DNA from: Inia geoffrensis
Lineage: Eukaryota > Chordata > Mammalia > Artiodactyla > Iniidae
Length of the DNA stretch: 64,000 nucleotides
Assembly: GCA_036417435.1 (NCBI GenBank)
Contig: CM070913.1
Coordinates: forward strand, 4,020,680-4,084,679
Direction: 5' to 3'
Made by a program: the position numbers and the translations under genes
Notes under the pieces: generated by a model
Seen by the model: the letters and a program-made list of their open reading frames with translations, nothing else
What the model was told of the DNA's origin: nothing
Databases searched by the model: none
In this document: piece after piece, positions 12,701-24,700 of the stretch
Layout of the letters: each line of letters begins with the position of its first letter
How positions within the stretch are numbered: position 1 is the stretch's first letter

Positions 12701-15700
12701 CGGGGCTACAGAGCAGAGCTGCTCCCAACTGGCCCTTCTGGGGGTGGCAGCAGGGACGGACCCGACGGGCAAGGCAGGAGGGTCAGGTCCAGCCGCCTGA
12801 GGCCACCCCTTGGCACTGAGCAAAGGTGGGGCGTGTGCAGGCCCAGGCTGAGCCACGGACTCGTCTGCCCCAGTCCCGGGACCCGAGACAGGACGGAAGA
12901 ACATGCAGAAAGGCCCGACGTGGGCATGGGTGAGGCCTGTGCCCCCGGCCCGACCCCATAGGCACCCCACTCCGCTGCCTGCCGGCTAAGGCCTGCGAGG
13001 ACACCTTTGCGTGCGGGGCGCGCGTACCTGAAGGAGGAGAGCTCCGCGTGCACCGGCAGGGAGCCGGGAGGCCCGGGGCCCGCAGCACCCTTGCGGATGA
13101 GCTTGCCCGTGCTGGCATCGTAGATCCGAACTTCAGGGCCAGGTGGGGCCTTGGGATGCACAGGTGTTGGATAAAACAGGGTGGTTGGAAGCAGGCCCTG
13201 CCTGTCGGGAAAGGCGGCTGGGCCGTCCTCCCTGGGGGGTGGGGGCGAGAACGAGGGCGGTGAGGAGAGGCCGGAACAGATCGGGACTCCCCGTGCCTCC
13301 CTCCCACCGGGACTGTGAATCCGCGTGTGAAATCATGGTTCTCTGTTAAGCCTGGGGCTCGACCTCGGCTGCGGACACAAGGCCCCTTGGAGAGCACGGG
13401 CTGCACCGCTATCTCTCTGACACTGTTTCTGGCTTCACCTACCCGCTCTGATGGAGCCAGTGCGCCGTCCGTGCCGCCTGGCTCTGCCCACGGGCCCTCT
13501 GCACCCATCCCTCGTCCTGGCCACCCCCTCCCTCCACGCTGGGCTCCGTAAGGACCCTGTGACTCGATGGGACCACATCCCAGCTGTGAAAGAAACAGCT
13601 GCAAACTAGGATTCGCTGCTTAAAGCTGACTTGTGTCTTACGAGAAGCACTTCTGCTTCTCCGGGTGACACTGGTCAGAGGTGCTCTTTGTGACAGTCTG
13701 CGCGGTGGGGGCGGCGGCGTCTCCCGAGGGGGAGCAGCGGCTGTGTGGGCTCCAGCGTGGACCCTCCCTCTGAGCCACCAGCCACCCCCCGCGGGCGCCC
13801 ACCTCTGGGATTTAGCCAGGTCACCACGTAGCGGGAACAGCCGCTCCTCCACCTTGTCCCAGCGCTCCAGGCAGCTCCACAGCCAGTCAGGGTTGACCAC
13901 GTGCAGCTGCCCAGAATCCTGGGCCTGGCGCACCTTCTCCGTGCCTGTGGGCACATGCACTCTGCTCGGAGCCACCGCGGGCCACTGGTCTGCCGTCAGG
14001 GCTTTGGGCGGCGGGACGGCAGGGGCCCTGGAGGGAACAGCCCTCAGAGCAGGGCCTGCCCTGTGATGGCTCCTGAAGGGCCCCGTTTCTCTACATCGGC
14101 ACCCACCCCAGAGCCTCGAGCCCGGGGCCTCGGGGAGCAGCGACACCTGGGTGCCCCCGCAGTGCAGACGGTGGAGGCAGCCGGTTCCGAGGGGGAGCTG
14201 GAGCCCCACCCGGAGGCGGTCGGGGTCGGGACCAGGACAGGAGGGCGTGACTCACCGGCCCGCGCGGCGATCAGGTGGGTGGCCCGGTCGGGGTTGCCGG
14301 GCTCCAGCACCAGCTGGGTGAGGATCCTGGCGCCCAGGGCTGTGGCGTGGTAGTGCTCCCGCGTCTTCTCGATGGGGAAGTTCGTGGGGTGCAGCCCGCT
14401 GAAGATGATTGCGACGTCGGCCAGCACCCTGCTGCGCAGCTCGGGGACAATCTTCCGGATGTCGGGGGCGTCCTGGGTCTCCCCGCGGAGAAAGCGGTCG
14501 TACCTGGCATAGTAGGCAGCATGCACGCGGGCGAGGATCTCCTCCAGGTGGACCAGGTGGTCGTCGGCGTCGGCGTCCTCCTCCTCCTCCTCCTCCTCCT
14601 CCGCGCTCTGGTCCAGGGACTCGCCCACCGTGATGCCTGACTGCTCGCTGTTCTGGGACTCCGTCTCGGCCTCCCTCCTGTCGGCACAGCCGCCGCCCAG
14701 CCCGCAGAGGCCATCCCGCTCGCCCTCCCCCTGCACGGCAGCCTGGACACCGGGCCCGGGCTCCACGCACGGACTGGCGCCCGGGGCGCCGCCCTGGGCC
14801 GCGATGTCCCCAGCATGGCGGGTGGCCGCAGGCTTTCTCCGGGTCCTCTTCTCCCCACTTTCCCCATCAGAGGGGACGGGGGATGGCCGGCCCTCAGACT
14901 CGCTGTTGCTCCCGCTGTCACTGGGGACATCTGGGTCCGGGTCAGGGCCCACCGGACCCAGCACGGGCCTCTTCTCCGGCGGCGTCCGCCCGTGCTGCTG
15001 GGTGCCCGCCAGGGGCCCCCGGCCATCAGCAGAGGGGGCGCAGGCGGCGGGCCAGGCGCCCCTCTCCTCCTCCTGCCCGGGACAGGGCCAGCCCCCACGA
15101 GGGCCTGCGCCCCCGTTGAGCTCCCGCGTGGGCTTCCCAAGGCCGTTGCTCTGCTCGACCCCAGGCACCTGCCTTCCTTCCTCGGGATCCTTGACAGACG
15201 GAGGCTGCTCCGTGGCGTCGGCACCTTTAGGAGAAGGACTGACTGCATGTGTGCATGAGAGACAAGGTCACCGTTACCTAACATTTAAGAGGAAACCCCC
15301 TGGGGAAACAAACTCCATCCACCTGCCCCCAGCTGCTGGCTGGAGGCACCTCTGGCCAGGGAGCGGCAGCCTCAGCCGGGAAGGGCTGGAGGGTGAGTAT
15401 CTCAGGTTTGTGGGCCTCACCCCGTCACCTCGTTTTGGGTTCCACAGTGGTACGAGATGTGCAGAACATGCTTGGTTCCCAGGCTGTGGCCAGATCGGGC
15501 CCAGCTCGTGCTGTGCTGTGCAGCCTCGCCCCCGAGGGTGCCCTGGGGTCTGACTCCCCTGCCTACACCTCAAAGTTCTACTTTAGTGACTACAGCAATA
15601 ACTGTATGCCTCAAAATGGATTATTTAAAAGCTAAAGAACATCAGAAACACTTTAAACCAAAACTTTAAATTTTTTTCAGACTCTGGGTTCCAGCTCGCC

Positions 15701-18700
15701 TGGGAGGTTCCCCGCAGGCTCTGGGCCGGGGCCCGGCACCAACCACCCACGGGCTGGAGCCTCACACACCGAACTCCCAGTGTCATGCTTGTCTTTCAAG
15801 GAAAGCCAGGATGAAAGGTAGTATGCAGATGCATTAAATTAAATAGTATTCTTTAATCTTTCCTCAACGGGAAAAATGTTAAGGCTGGCACTAGTAAAAG
15901 AAAAAAACAAAACCCAAACTGAAACCATATAATACCACGTTTTTCAGCATAATATAAATAAACCCGACACAATCTCTATGACTACTGAAATATAAATAAA
16001 TGACCCAAACCAAACTGAATCCTGAATTAACAGCAGCCACAGCAGAGACAGGACAGAGCCGGCGCTATCTGACAGCCATGAGGGGCCACACCCACCTCTC
16101 CTCCTCGCCTGGGGCTCCCGGGACCCGGATGGGGCGTTGATGTCACCTATGCCCTGGAAGTACACGTATTTCTTCACAGTTATCAGGTTGGGGGCAAACT
16201 TCCACACGTCTTCTCGGTCATCGATGATGCAAACCATGGAGTCTCCACAGGGAAAAAGATTTCTAGAAGTAAAAATGCACCGGAACTACTAGCACAATTT
16301 ACAAAAGGTCATCATCGATCGAATGTCAAGATCATCTTTTATATGAAACCAGCAGAGAGCATATTAATCAGAACCAGATGCAAGCTGCACTGAAGGGCTT
16401 TTGTTTAGCTCACATTTTAAAAAGTTTCCAGAGAAAGTTATACTAAGATAGTTACACTTTTCTCCAGTGTCTGATACTCCTTAAGGCAGGAGTCATGGCA
16501 AATTCTTCAAAGGGCCAGAGAGTGAAGGGTTTACTGTTTGGGGCCATGGAAAGCCCTCACCCAGGGGAAGCTGGCACGGACCAATGGGCCTGGCCACATC
16601 CCAACACGGCTTTATTTACAAACACATGTAATCGGCCTGTGCCAGGTGAGAGCTATCAGTTACAGGCAGGAGGGCAAGGCCTTACTCAAATCTCGGCTGG
16701 GGCACCTACATGATGCCAAGTCCAAAAAGTGACTGTTGTATTCCCCAAAGCTATGAGGATGTAGGGGTGGAGGAAGAATATTAACAAGGGTCCAAAAAGC
16801 CACCTTATGGACACAGGGCTGCTCTGTGGTCTTTTCACTTGATTTCTGCCCACAACACTTAGATTCAGACAGACAGGCGCAAGGGTGCAAAATGCAGAAG
16901 GATGAGTGCTTCCTGCCTATTTTCTAGGATCGAGAAACAAACCCAGGAGAAATGCATGTCATTGTTCAGGTTTTCTAGCTGTTACTAGAGGCTACAACTA
17001 GTCAGAACAAAACGTTCATGTGTCCAGAATTGTCTTCGGTGAGTCTGTTTTCCACAGGCAAAACATAGCGGTAGCTAAAATGACTTACACAGTTAATGTC
17101 TTGAGCACATTTAATTCCAGATGAGAGAGGTGAAAACCACACCAAATCGAGACCGCCGGGGAACAGAGCCAAGTGCCGCCCCCGGAGCTGCCGTGGAGCC
17201 CCTCCCCTCTGACATGCTCAGCCTTGGGTAGGTTTTCCCCTGAACAAGTCATCACACCCTCAATTTCCTTCGTCCTCATATCTGCTCATCCGGATGCCTA
17301 ACCAGTAAACACGAGAACTGTTTCTGAAACAAGTACTCTGATTCTCTTCTTGTATCCCATAGACGTGAACAGGTCTCAGTCTGTGTGGATACCCTAAATC
17401 TGAAACACGAAATGTTAGCTAAGGGTGGCCAACGCCAGCCAAATGGCCACTGAGGCCACAGCTGTTACTCTCCAAGTCTTAGGAATCAACAGCCATGAAG
17501 AAAGTTATACCTGATATAGGACATAATGGGGGGAGGCTACCTTTTTGGGTAGAAATGGGGAAATTCCTTGTACAGAGTGAGCAGGAAATTCCCAAGAATA
17601 TAAATCAGCCCTCAGGGAGGGGTGGGAGGGAGCCCTGGTGTAAGAGCACACAGACCCGGATCGGGAGGGGCACACGGGGACGGAAGGACGTGGAAACGGG
17701 CCGAGCGCCAGTGCAGAGTAGCACGACTTAGGATTTGATGACTGACTGTACGCTGCACAGCACGCACGTCTTAAGGAAACAGAAGCCCGAGGTGCCAACA
17801 CCCCCTAAAACTCCCGACTAGGCCAAACAGCCCCCTTGCCCTCTGGGGAGGCTCTGGGGGCTGGGCCGCCCAGACTCTCTCTCCACGCGTCCCCCACGCC
17901 CTGGTCTCGCTCCTCCCCCGACACCCACGTCGCCCCGGGCTCTGGCCCGAGTGCCCCAGGAGCCACCATTGCCTGGACATTCAAGGAGAGCAGGGAAGGG
18001 AGGGGTCTGGTTAGAAGACAGCGGACTCGCTGCGTGCCAGAAAGTGGACGCCGGTAACCGGGAGAATAAATACAGAACGATTGGCCTGATGCTCACAGTG
18101 CAGACTTTACCACGGAAACTGAACGGTGACCTCAGCAATGCGCACAGCCAGGTACATACCTGAGGTTCCCCGTTTTGGAAAACGGGTCAATGCATTCGTC
18201 CCTTGATAATATGCGGTGGGAAAAAAGCTTCTTCTCGGGGTCTAAGAAGCCTTTGAAAAGAAAACAGGACAAGGTCACGTGTCTGCGACGCACCGACGTC
18301 CCCTTCTCCGTGCGGTGACGTGCAGACACTGAGCACCGGCATCACGCACTCTCCTCTTTCAGGTGAGACCGGCACCCTCGTACAGTTCCTTCCCTCTAAT
18401 CTTTTTTTTTTTTTTGCGGTACGCGGGCCTCTCACTGTCGTGGCCTCTCCCGTGGCGGAGCACAGGCTCCGGACGCGCAGGCTCAGCGGCCATGGCTCAC
18501 GGGCCCAGCCGCTCCACGGCACGTGGGATCCTCCCGGACCGGGGCACAAACCCGCGTCACCTGCATCGGCAGGCGGACTCTCAACCACTGCACCACCAGG
18601 GAAGCCCTCCTTCCCTCTAATCTTAACGCAGGTGGGGCTTTGGTCCAGGAAATGTTGACTGAATCTCACATCACCTGGAATCTTGCTGGGACAGCAGACG

Positions 18701-21700
18701 GGATGAACAAAGTTCAGTGTTACCCAGAAGCTCAGAGCCGTGGGTAATTAGCACCACGTCCCCCCACCTCGCAGGGGACTCGGAGTGGCATTAGAGAGGA
18801 GGAGCCCGTCGCCGAGAGAAGTGGCGCCAAACAGGAGTTCAAATGCTGGTTTGGCTTTGTCATCTCCCTGAGCTTCGTGTTCGCAAAGCAAAGGGGAGGG
18901 CAGGGTGTTCGGGCAGCACTCCTAAACTCACACCGTGACAGGAGAATCCGTGTTTCCTCAAGCCTTTCTTTACGCGGACGAGGAGGCACCTTCATAACCT
19001 CGCGTGCGCCCTCTCCCACACGGCCCGCCCACAGCTGCCTCCCTCTGTGACAGGACCCTTGACATTGCAGGTTTGACAGCCACGCCTTACTGTTTCCTAC
19101 TACTGACGGAGACGGACGTGTCACCGGTCGCTAGGCCTGCAGCCCGAGGTCTTCCTCCGGGCGGAGCCGTGTGCCCCTCCTGAGGGCCCCTGTGCAGCGG
19201 GGCGGCAGCCGCCCGGTGCTCAGGGCCTCGAGGTCACTGAGTCGTCAGTACTTCATCGACAGACAACGCCCATGTCACAGGAGAAACACATACTCTACCG
19301 TTTTACTGTGTAAAGAACTTGTATGAATGCTGAAGCCTCTCAGCGGCTAAATCTAAAACACTAAGTATCAGGGCCTCTACAATAAATGAAAAGCGTGCAA
19401 AGAGCTTAACATTTCTGCCCCAACGGAAGCGTTTCTATCCTCGTTACACCGAAAGTACACATTTTGTGAAAACAGTAAAGTTGACAGGAAGGGGAAGTTA
19501 TGAAAACCATCGCTGTTAACACCATTGTCAGGCCTCCCCACATGTGGCCTCTGCTTGTCATCTGCGAATGATCAGACTGACGTGGCTGGTCAGCCGACTC
19601 CTTCCAGCTAAAAGCGCTGTGGCCACTAAGCTCAAACCCATGTGCCCCCGAAGGCCTTGCAGCTCCCAGAGCTATGCGGGGCACCAGCCCTGGGGGCCCC
19701 GCGCTTCCTCCTGGGCCCTCTCTGCCGGTGAACCGTGGTTGCTCTCAACGCCCTCACCGGGGTGGCCGAACCACCTCGGGTCCCCCAGTCGCGGTGCTGC
19801 TCGGAGGGTCTGTGCACCCACTGTCGCTGGGGTACGGCCTGCGGTCTCCTCGTGACGGCCTCATCTGGACCTGCCGCAGCTTGGGATTCTATGGCGCACG
19901 GCGCAGCCGGAGGTGGGGCAAGCCTTGCTCTCGGGAACCTCAGGAAGAGGCGACAGCCACAGGCCCTGGGGGGTGGGCAGGGTGGCAGGCTGAGCAGGGG
20001 TGTCCCCCCGGGACCTTTGCTGGTGCTCTCCATGCCTCACTAACAGACACCTAGCGAGGCCAGGCTCCAGAGGTGACGGCCACAAGGAGAAGCCTGAGGC
20101 TGCACCTGAAGATGTCACTTGCTATTCCCACGTGGGGTGTGGCTTACTCAGCGGTGTGAGAACTCTGCAAAGGAGTTGCATCAGTCTCCAAACCGCGCTC
20201 CCGCGGAGCCGCAGAGCAGCCATACACTGAAGGTGAACGCGCTGAATGTTAGTTACAAGATGGATTAACTAATAACGCTATCTCTGTGCTTATGACTAAC
20301 ATTTCCTACAAAGGCACCGAATGTTAAAGAGGAATTTAAAATGTAGTTCCCCACTGACAAGGCCAAGACCCATCTGCAAAGGCGTTTGCATTTGCATTTA
20401 AAAGTACTTAGTTTAACGTTCCTGTAACTAATCCTTAGGAGCTGTGACATACTGCAGGTGCCAATGTCCAATGACGGGCCCCAGTGGGCTGGAGCCCAAA
20501 TGTGCCTACGCAGGGGAAGCTGGTGCCCTTCACCCCGTCCCCAGCCAGAGCTGGGGGCCAGGGGGCTCCGGTGTCCATGCACGAGAGTAGCCAGCACAGA
20601 ACCACAAGCCCGAACTAGGACAGCAGGTTAATGCATCATCACGCTGCCCCCTTCCAAGTAAGAGAGACTGTGCTGTCTGCGCTGAAAGTGCTAACTGCAG
20701 ACAAACACAAGCAACATGGCTCCAGAGCTATTTCCAAACGGATTAACATTTTTTAAAAGAACCTTCATAGAGAGAGTTTCTACTTTTCCACGTATGTGTG
20801 GTCCTGACCAACTTCCAAAGTGGCCCGTGGCGTGCAGCTGACCGGAGTGATGGCAGCCTGCCCTCTGGACTGAAGCGCGTCTGGTCACGGCCTGTGGGCC
20901 CGGCAGAGCAGTGAGGTTCTCGTCTGCCTGCAGCCAGTGGACCAACTTAACTGGGCCCCCACCTGCCAGCTGGGAGACTGAAACTGAGTTTGGGAGACCT
21001 TCCTGATCCTTCCCCTTCATCTTCAAGAAACATCGAGAAAAAGAGAGAAGCCAAACGTTAAGTGTCCAGTGAGGGGACTGAGCCCCGCGGCCCGCTCACC
21101 TGCGATCGTGTGTGCGTACAGCCGGCTGCCGAACGTGAAGACGTGAAGCTCGTACAGCTTGGCGATCTTCTCCAGGAACCCCTTGCAGTGCGGACGCAGA
21201 CGGGTGTGCAGCATCGGCTCACCCCGGCCCAGCTGGAAGTGGAATATGCCCTGCAGAGAACAGGCCCAGTCATAGGGTGGGAGCGGCCGGTCAGGGGGTG
21301 GGAGCCGCCGTGAAGGCTTGGCCCTGCAGCTGACATGTAACATGTGACAGCTGCACGGGTCACCGGTGGGAGTTGACGTGCAGTGAACCACGCCCACTGC
21401 ACAGAAATGCTCTCCTTTCTCACGCTCTATGGGGGAGGGGGGCTCCACCTTCCCTGCTGCGGTAACCACCTATGGTAAGCACCCAGGTCAAGCATGGAGC
21501 TACCCAGAACGACCAGGTAACTACCTACCTGGGATAACTTCCTGTGTGACAATGGTAACTCGGCTGTCCGAGGGCTTCACTACAAGGCTATCAGGACACC
21601 GGTGGACGCTTACACACCCTGACCATCTTGCCAACATTGTTTCTCTGATCACAGACAAAGTGAGCACCCCGAGAGAGTCACTGCACATAGCAGCAAGCGG

Positions 21701-24700
21701 CAGAGCCGCTGCGGACCGCTTAGAACCCATCTCCAGGGGCCTACTGACAGTGTCTCCCAGAGCTAGTGATGAACACAAACCAAGGGTCCCACATCACTCA
21801 GTCTAACTCATGGACGGTTTAAGATGCAACTTTACTACCTTAAAAATGAAACACAGAAGCTGAAACAGCATTCGCAGACATCTTTAGGAGACATGAAGTT
21901 AGTAACCCCAACCTGCTTATACGTGATTAACGTGCATGCACGTTCACTCTCCTTAGGGAGTTAAACTTTGATCCTTTCAATCCTCTTTGTCATTCATTTT
22001 CTCAGTAGTAATAAACTAAAAAGAAAGGAAACAACCTGAGGCCTAGTTAATTTTTTGCTAGCTCTAAATTCGTCACACCCTGCATGATGGGGCTGTTCTG
22101 GTGAAGCATCTCGGAGTGTGAAGTGGTATAAAGCACCTTCCACCATACGCAACAGCTAAAACGTCCAGAGGCTACAATAGAAACATCCTTAAAATCCCAA
22201 GTTAGGGTCTCCGAGGTTAAGGATTCAACGTGCCTCTCTGGCTGTCGCCAACAGGTGTCCTGTGGGTCCGGAGTTGGGGGCGAGGCGGGGGGTTGCCATG
22301 CATCCCGATACTGTCTGGGGGTCCAGAGGGGCCTGGCCAGTGGGCAGGTGTGGGCAGAGGCACAGGGAAGCCCCCAGCAGCAGTTGAGCACAGTCCACAC
22401 AGCCCCGAGGACAACCTCCTGCCACACAAACCGAGAATGGGAGTGGCGTAACCGTGCAAACTCTTATGAAAGGAATGAAAAGGCCCGGCTTCGCAGGCAG
22501 AACGAGCCCGAGTGGCTGTGGTGCTCGCGGCAGCCATGCCCTCAAGCTCTGCCCCCCAATCTGAGTACAGCGGTCGTGATGCAGGAAACCCCCAAGACGC
22601 CTGCCAATCGCGGACGTCACACAAAGAGCATCTTACAGAAGAGCCCACGACATCAAAGACTTACGTAACTGAAAAGCACACGCTGTTCTGTGGGTGAGGG
22701 ACTCGACGCCGGTGCTCACCAACTACTCACCGTCCTCTGCATCGTGGCCAAGAGCTTCCGGAGCACAGCGCCCCGCGCCTGCGCACTTACTGAGCCGAGG
22801 ACCCGCGCTCCTTCAGACGAAGCTTGTACCCAAGCGGCACAGGCCTGCACCCGTCGCTGAATGAGCTGCCCCCCTCCCTGGCCCCCGGAGGAGCTCACCT
22901 TGTTGGACATCTGCGGGCAATGCTGTTCCGTCGTGTGGATCAAGGTCTGGTCCAAGTCCACCATGAGCACCAGTTTTCTGTTGCGATGCAGTCGCTGCTG
23001 GTCTTCCCTTCCTAGCTCTTCAGCTTGCTAGTTAAAAAGGAAAAAGAGAGATGACAAAGCAAGTACACGTGGATCCAAAGCAAAACTCGGTCTTATGAGA
23101 AAACAGAAGAGGAAGCCGAGGGGTTCACGGCCCCGCACGCCTCGCCCTCCTCGCTGGCAAGCCTAGCGGCCAGGGGACTAGGCCCCAGTGCCCGGAGCCA
23201 GTCCTGTGTGGTCCAACCCTCTTGAAGCCACTCCGACTTGTGACTGCTTTTCATTAAACAGGTAGACCGGGGAACGGGGGCTGAGAAGAAAGTGGCTGTG
23301 TCTATACAGACTCGGCTGAAGGCTCTAGAGCCGCTCAGGGCAAGTGACCGGCAGAGCTGACACAAGCAGTGAGCCGAGCGCAGCAGAAATGACGGGGGCG
23401 GGGGAGCCTTCTTCTCTTTCTATCCTCAAACTTCCTTGTTTTGTCTTAAACATACACTTATGTATTTGTATTTATTTAAATTTCAGCCATTCAGAAAAAC
23501 CAGAGTCACATACCTGGCACTTCGTCTTTCCATGAAAAACAAAGTAGGTACATGTCATTCAAAAGCACACACCTAATAAAGTTATAACACTGAAAAGAGC
23601 TTTTACCTACTACCTGAAAAACGTAGAGCTCTGAGACTGCCTTGCGATAAGACAAGAAGCCAGCTGTTAGAGCCCCGTGAGTGGGCACCGTGCCTAGTGC
23701 CCGGTCCTGGCGATGCTCACTCACCCCACCGTGTGGACCCTGGCCCAGGTGTCAGGAGGCCTCTGACCAACACGGCAATGTACAAAAAGCAACCTTTTTC
23801 TTTCCAGACATCTCTCCAGCACTCGCACGTCTCTGCACATGAAAGCACAGCACCGGGCCCTCACCCTCCACCCCATGTCCACGTAGCCAGCGCTGATCAG
23901 ACCTGACACCTCCCCCTTCCTGCTCGGCCCCCTGCTCCCCGGGCAGGAGCCCTCGAGTGCCCTCCCCTCACCCCTGCTCACGATGGGCCCGGGCTCTGCG
24001 CTTCCCCCTCGGCTCTCTTCCCACCCGCAGCTCTCCAAGCCCAGGGTCCGGCTGCAGCACCCTGGAGAGCTCCTGACCCAGCACAGCCCCGCAGAGCAGT
24101 GCTGCCTGCAGGCGGGATCGCTTGGGGAAGGAGGAGGAAGGGGTGTAGCCCTCACCCGCGGGCAGGCTGCATGCACCACATAAACCACCCGTCCACCGCG
24201 GGCACACTGGGAACACAGGGACGGCGACGACAGAGCTGGTGTCTTCTCCTGTCGCTCCTGACGCTAAGAGCGGCCCACAGATGCGCTCACGGCTCTCAGG
24301 AATCGTCTTCCCAAACGCTGCCCCTGCCAGAGGCACACTTACCTCGGAGCTCACCATTAGCTCGGGGACACTGTGCACCATTGACACGGTGGCTGTGGAC
24401 AGCGGCACCTGCGGCCTCCCATTCTTACTCTGCAGCCTGCGAAGCAAGAAGGGGCTGCTGAAGCGACACCTGCAGCTCATTAACTTACGCGGAAATTTTA
24501 GCTCAGGCTTTAGCTGATGAGTCCTGCGGGCTTAGTGCTGAAATTTCCCCCACTGTCTGCAAACAGACAGGAAAACCAAGGAAAAAATTAAGTAAGAGTC
24601 ACACTCACAGAGTTCCCTTTGAAAATAATGATGGTCCCCCTGAAACAAAGGCCCAGAGCGCGAAAGTACAGAACAGTCCACACTGCTCTACACGTACAAA

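Larger units (their letters stand above)
6708..13027 (-). other. CTDP1: CTDP1 intron 10
   Basis: This 6.3-kb intron holds a plus-strand LINE-1 remnant (about 9295-11510) with a 47-bp minisatellite inside it, an 18-base C run at 8547-8564, and a short CA repeat near 6805-6830. No exon or other gene was recognised in the remaining sequence. Confidence 0.85.

Noticed and set aside
12783..13604. 273-codon minus-strand frame crossing CTDP1 exon 10 and introns 9 and 10
   Set aside because: It is in a different frame from the conserved exon 10 protein and reads through both splice sites; composition artefact.
14271..15553. Long open frames on the other frames and strand of CTDP1 exon 8 (307 codons plus, 337 codons minus)
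   Set aside because: They overlap the true FCP1 frame and have low-complexity Arg/Pro/Ser-rich translations produced by GC-rich coding DNA; no recognisable domain.
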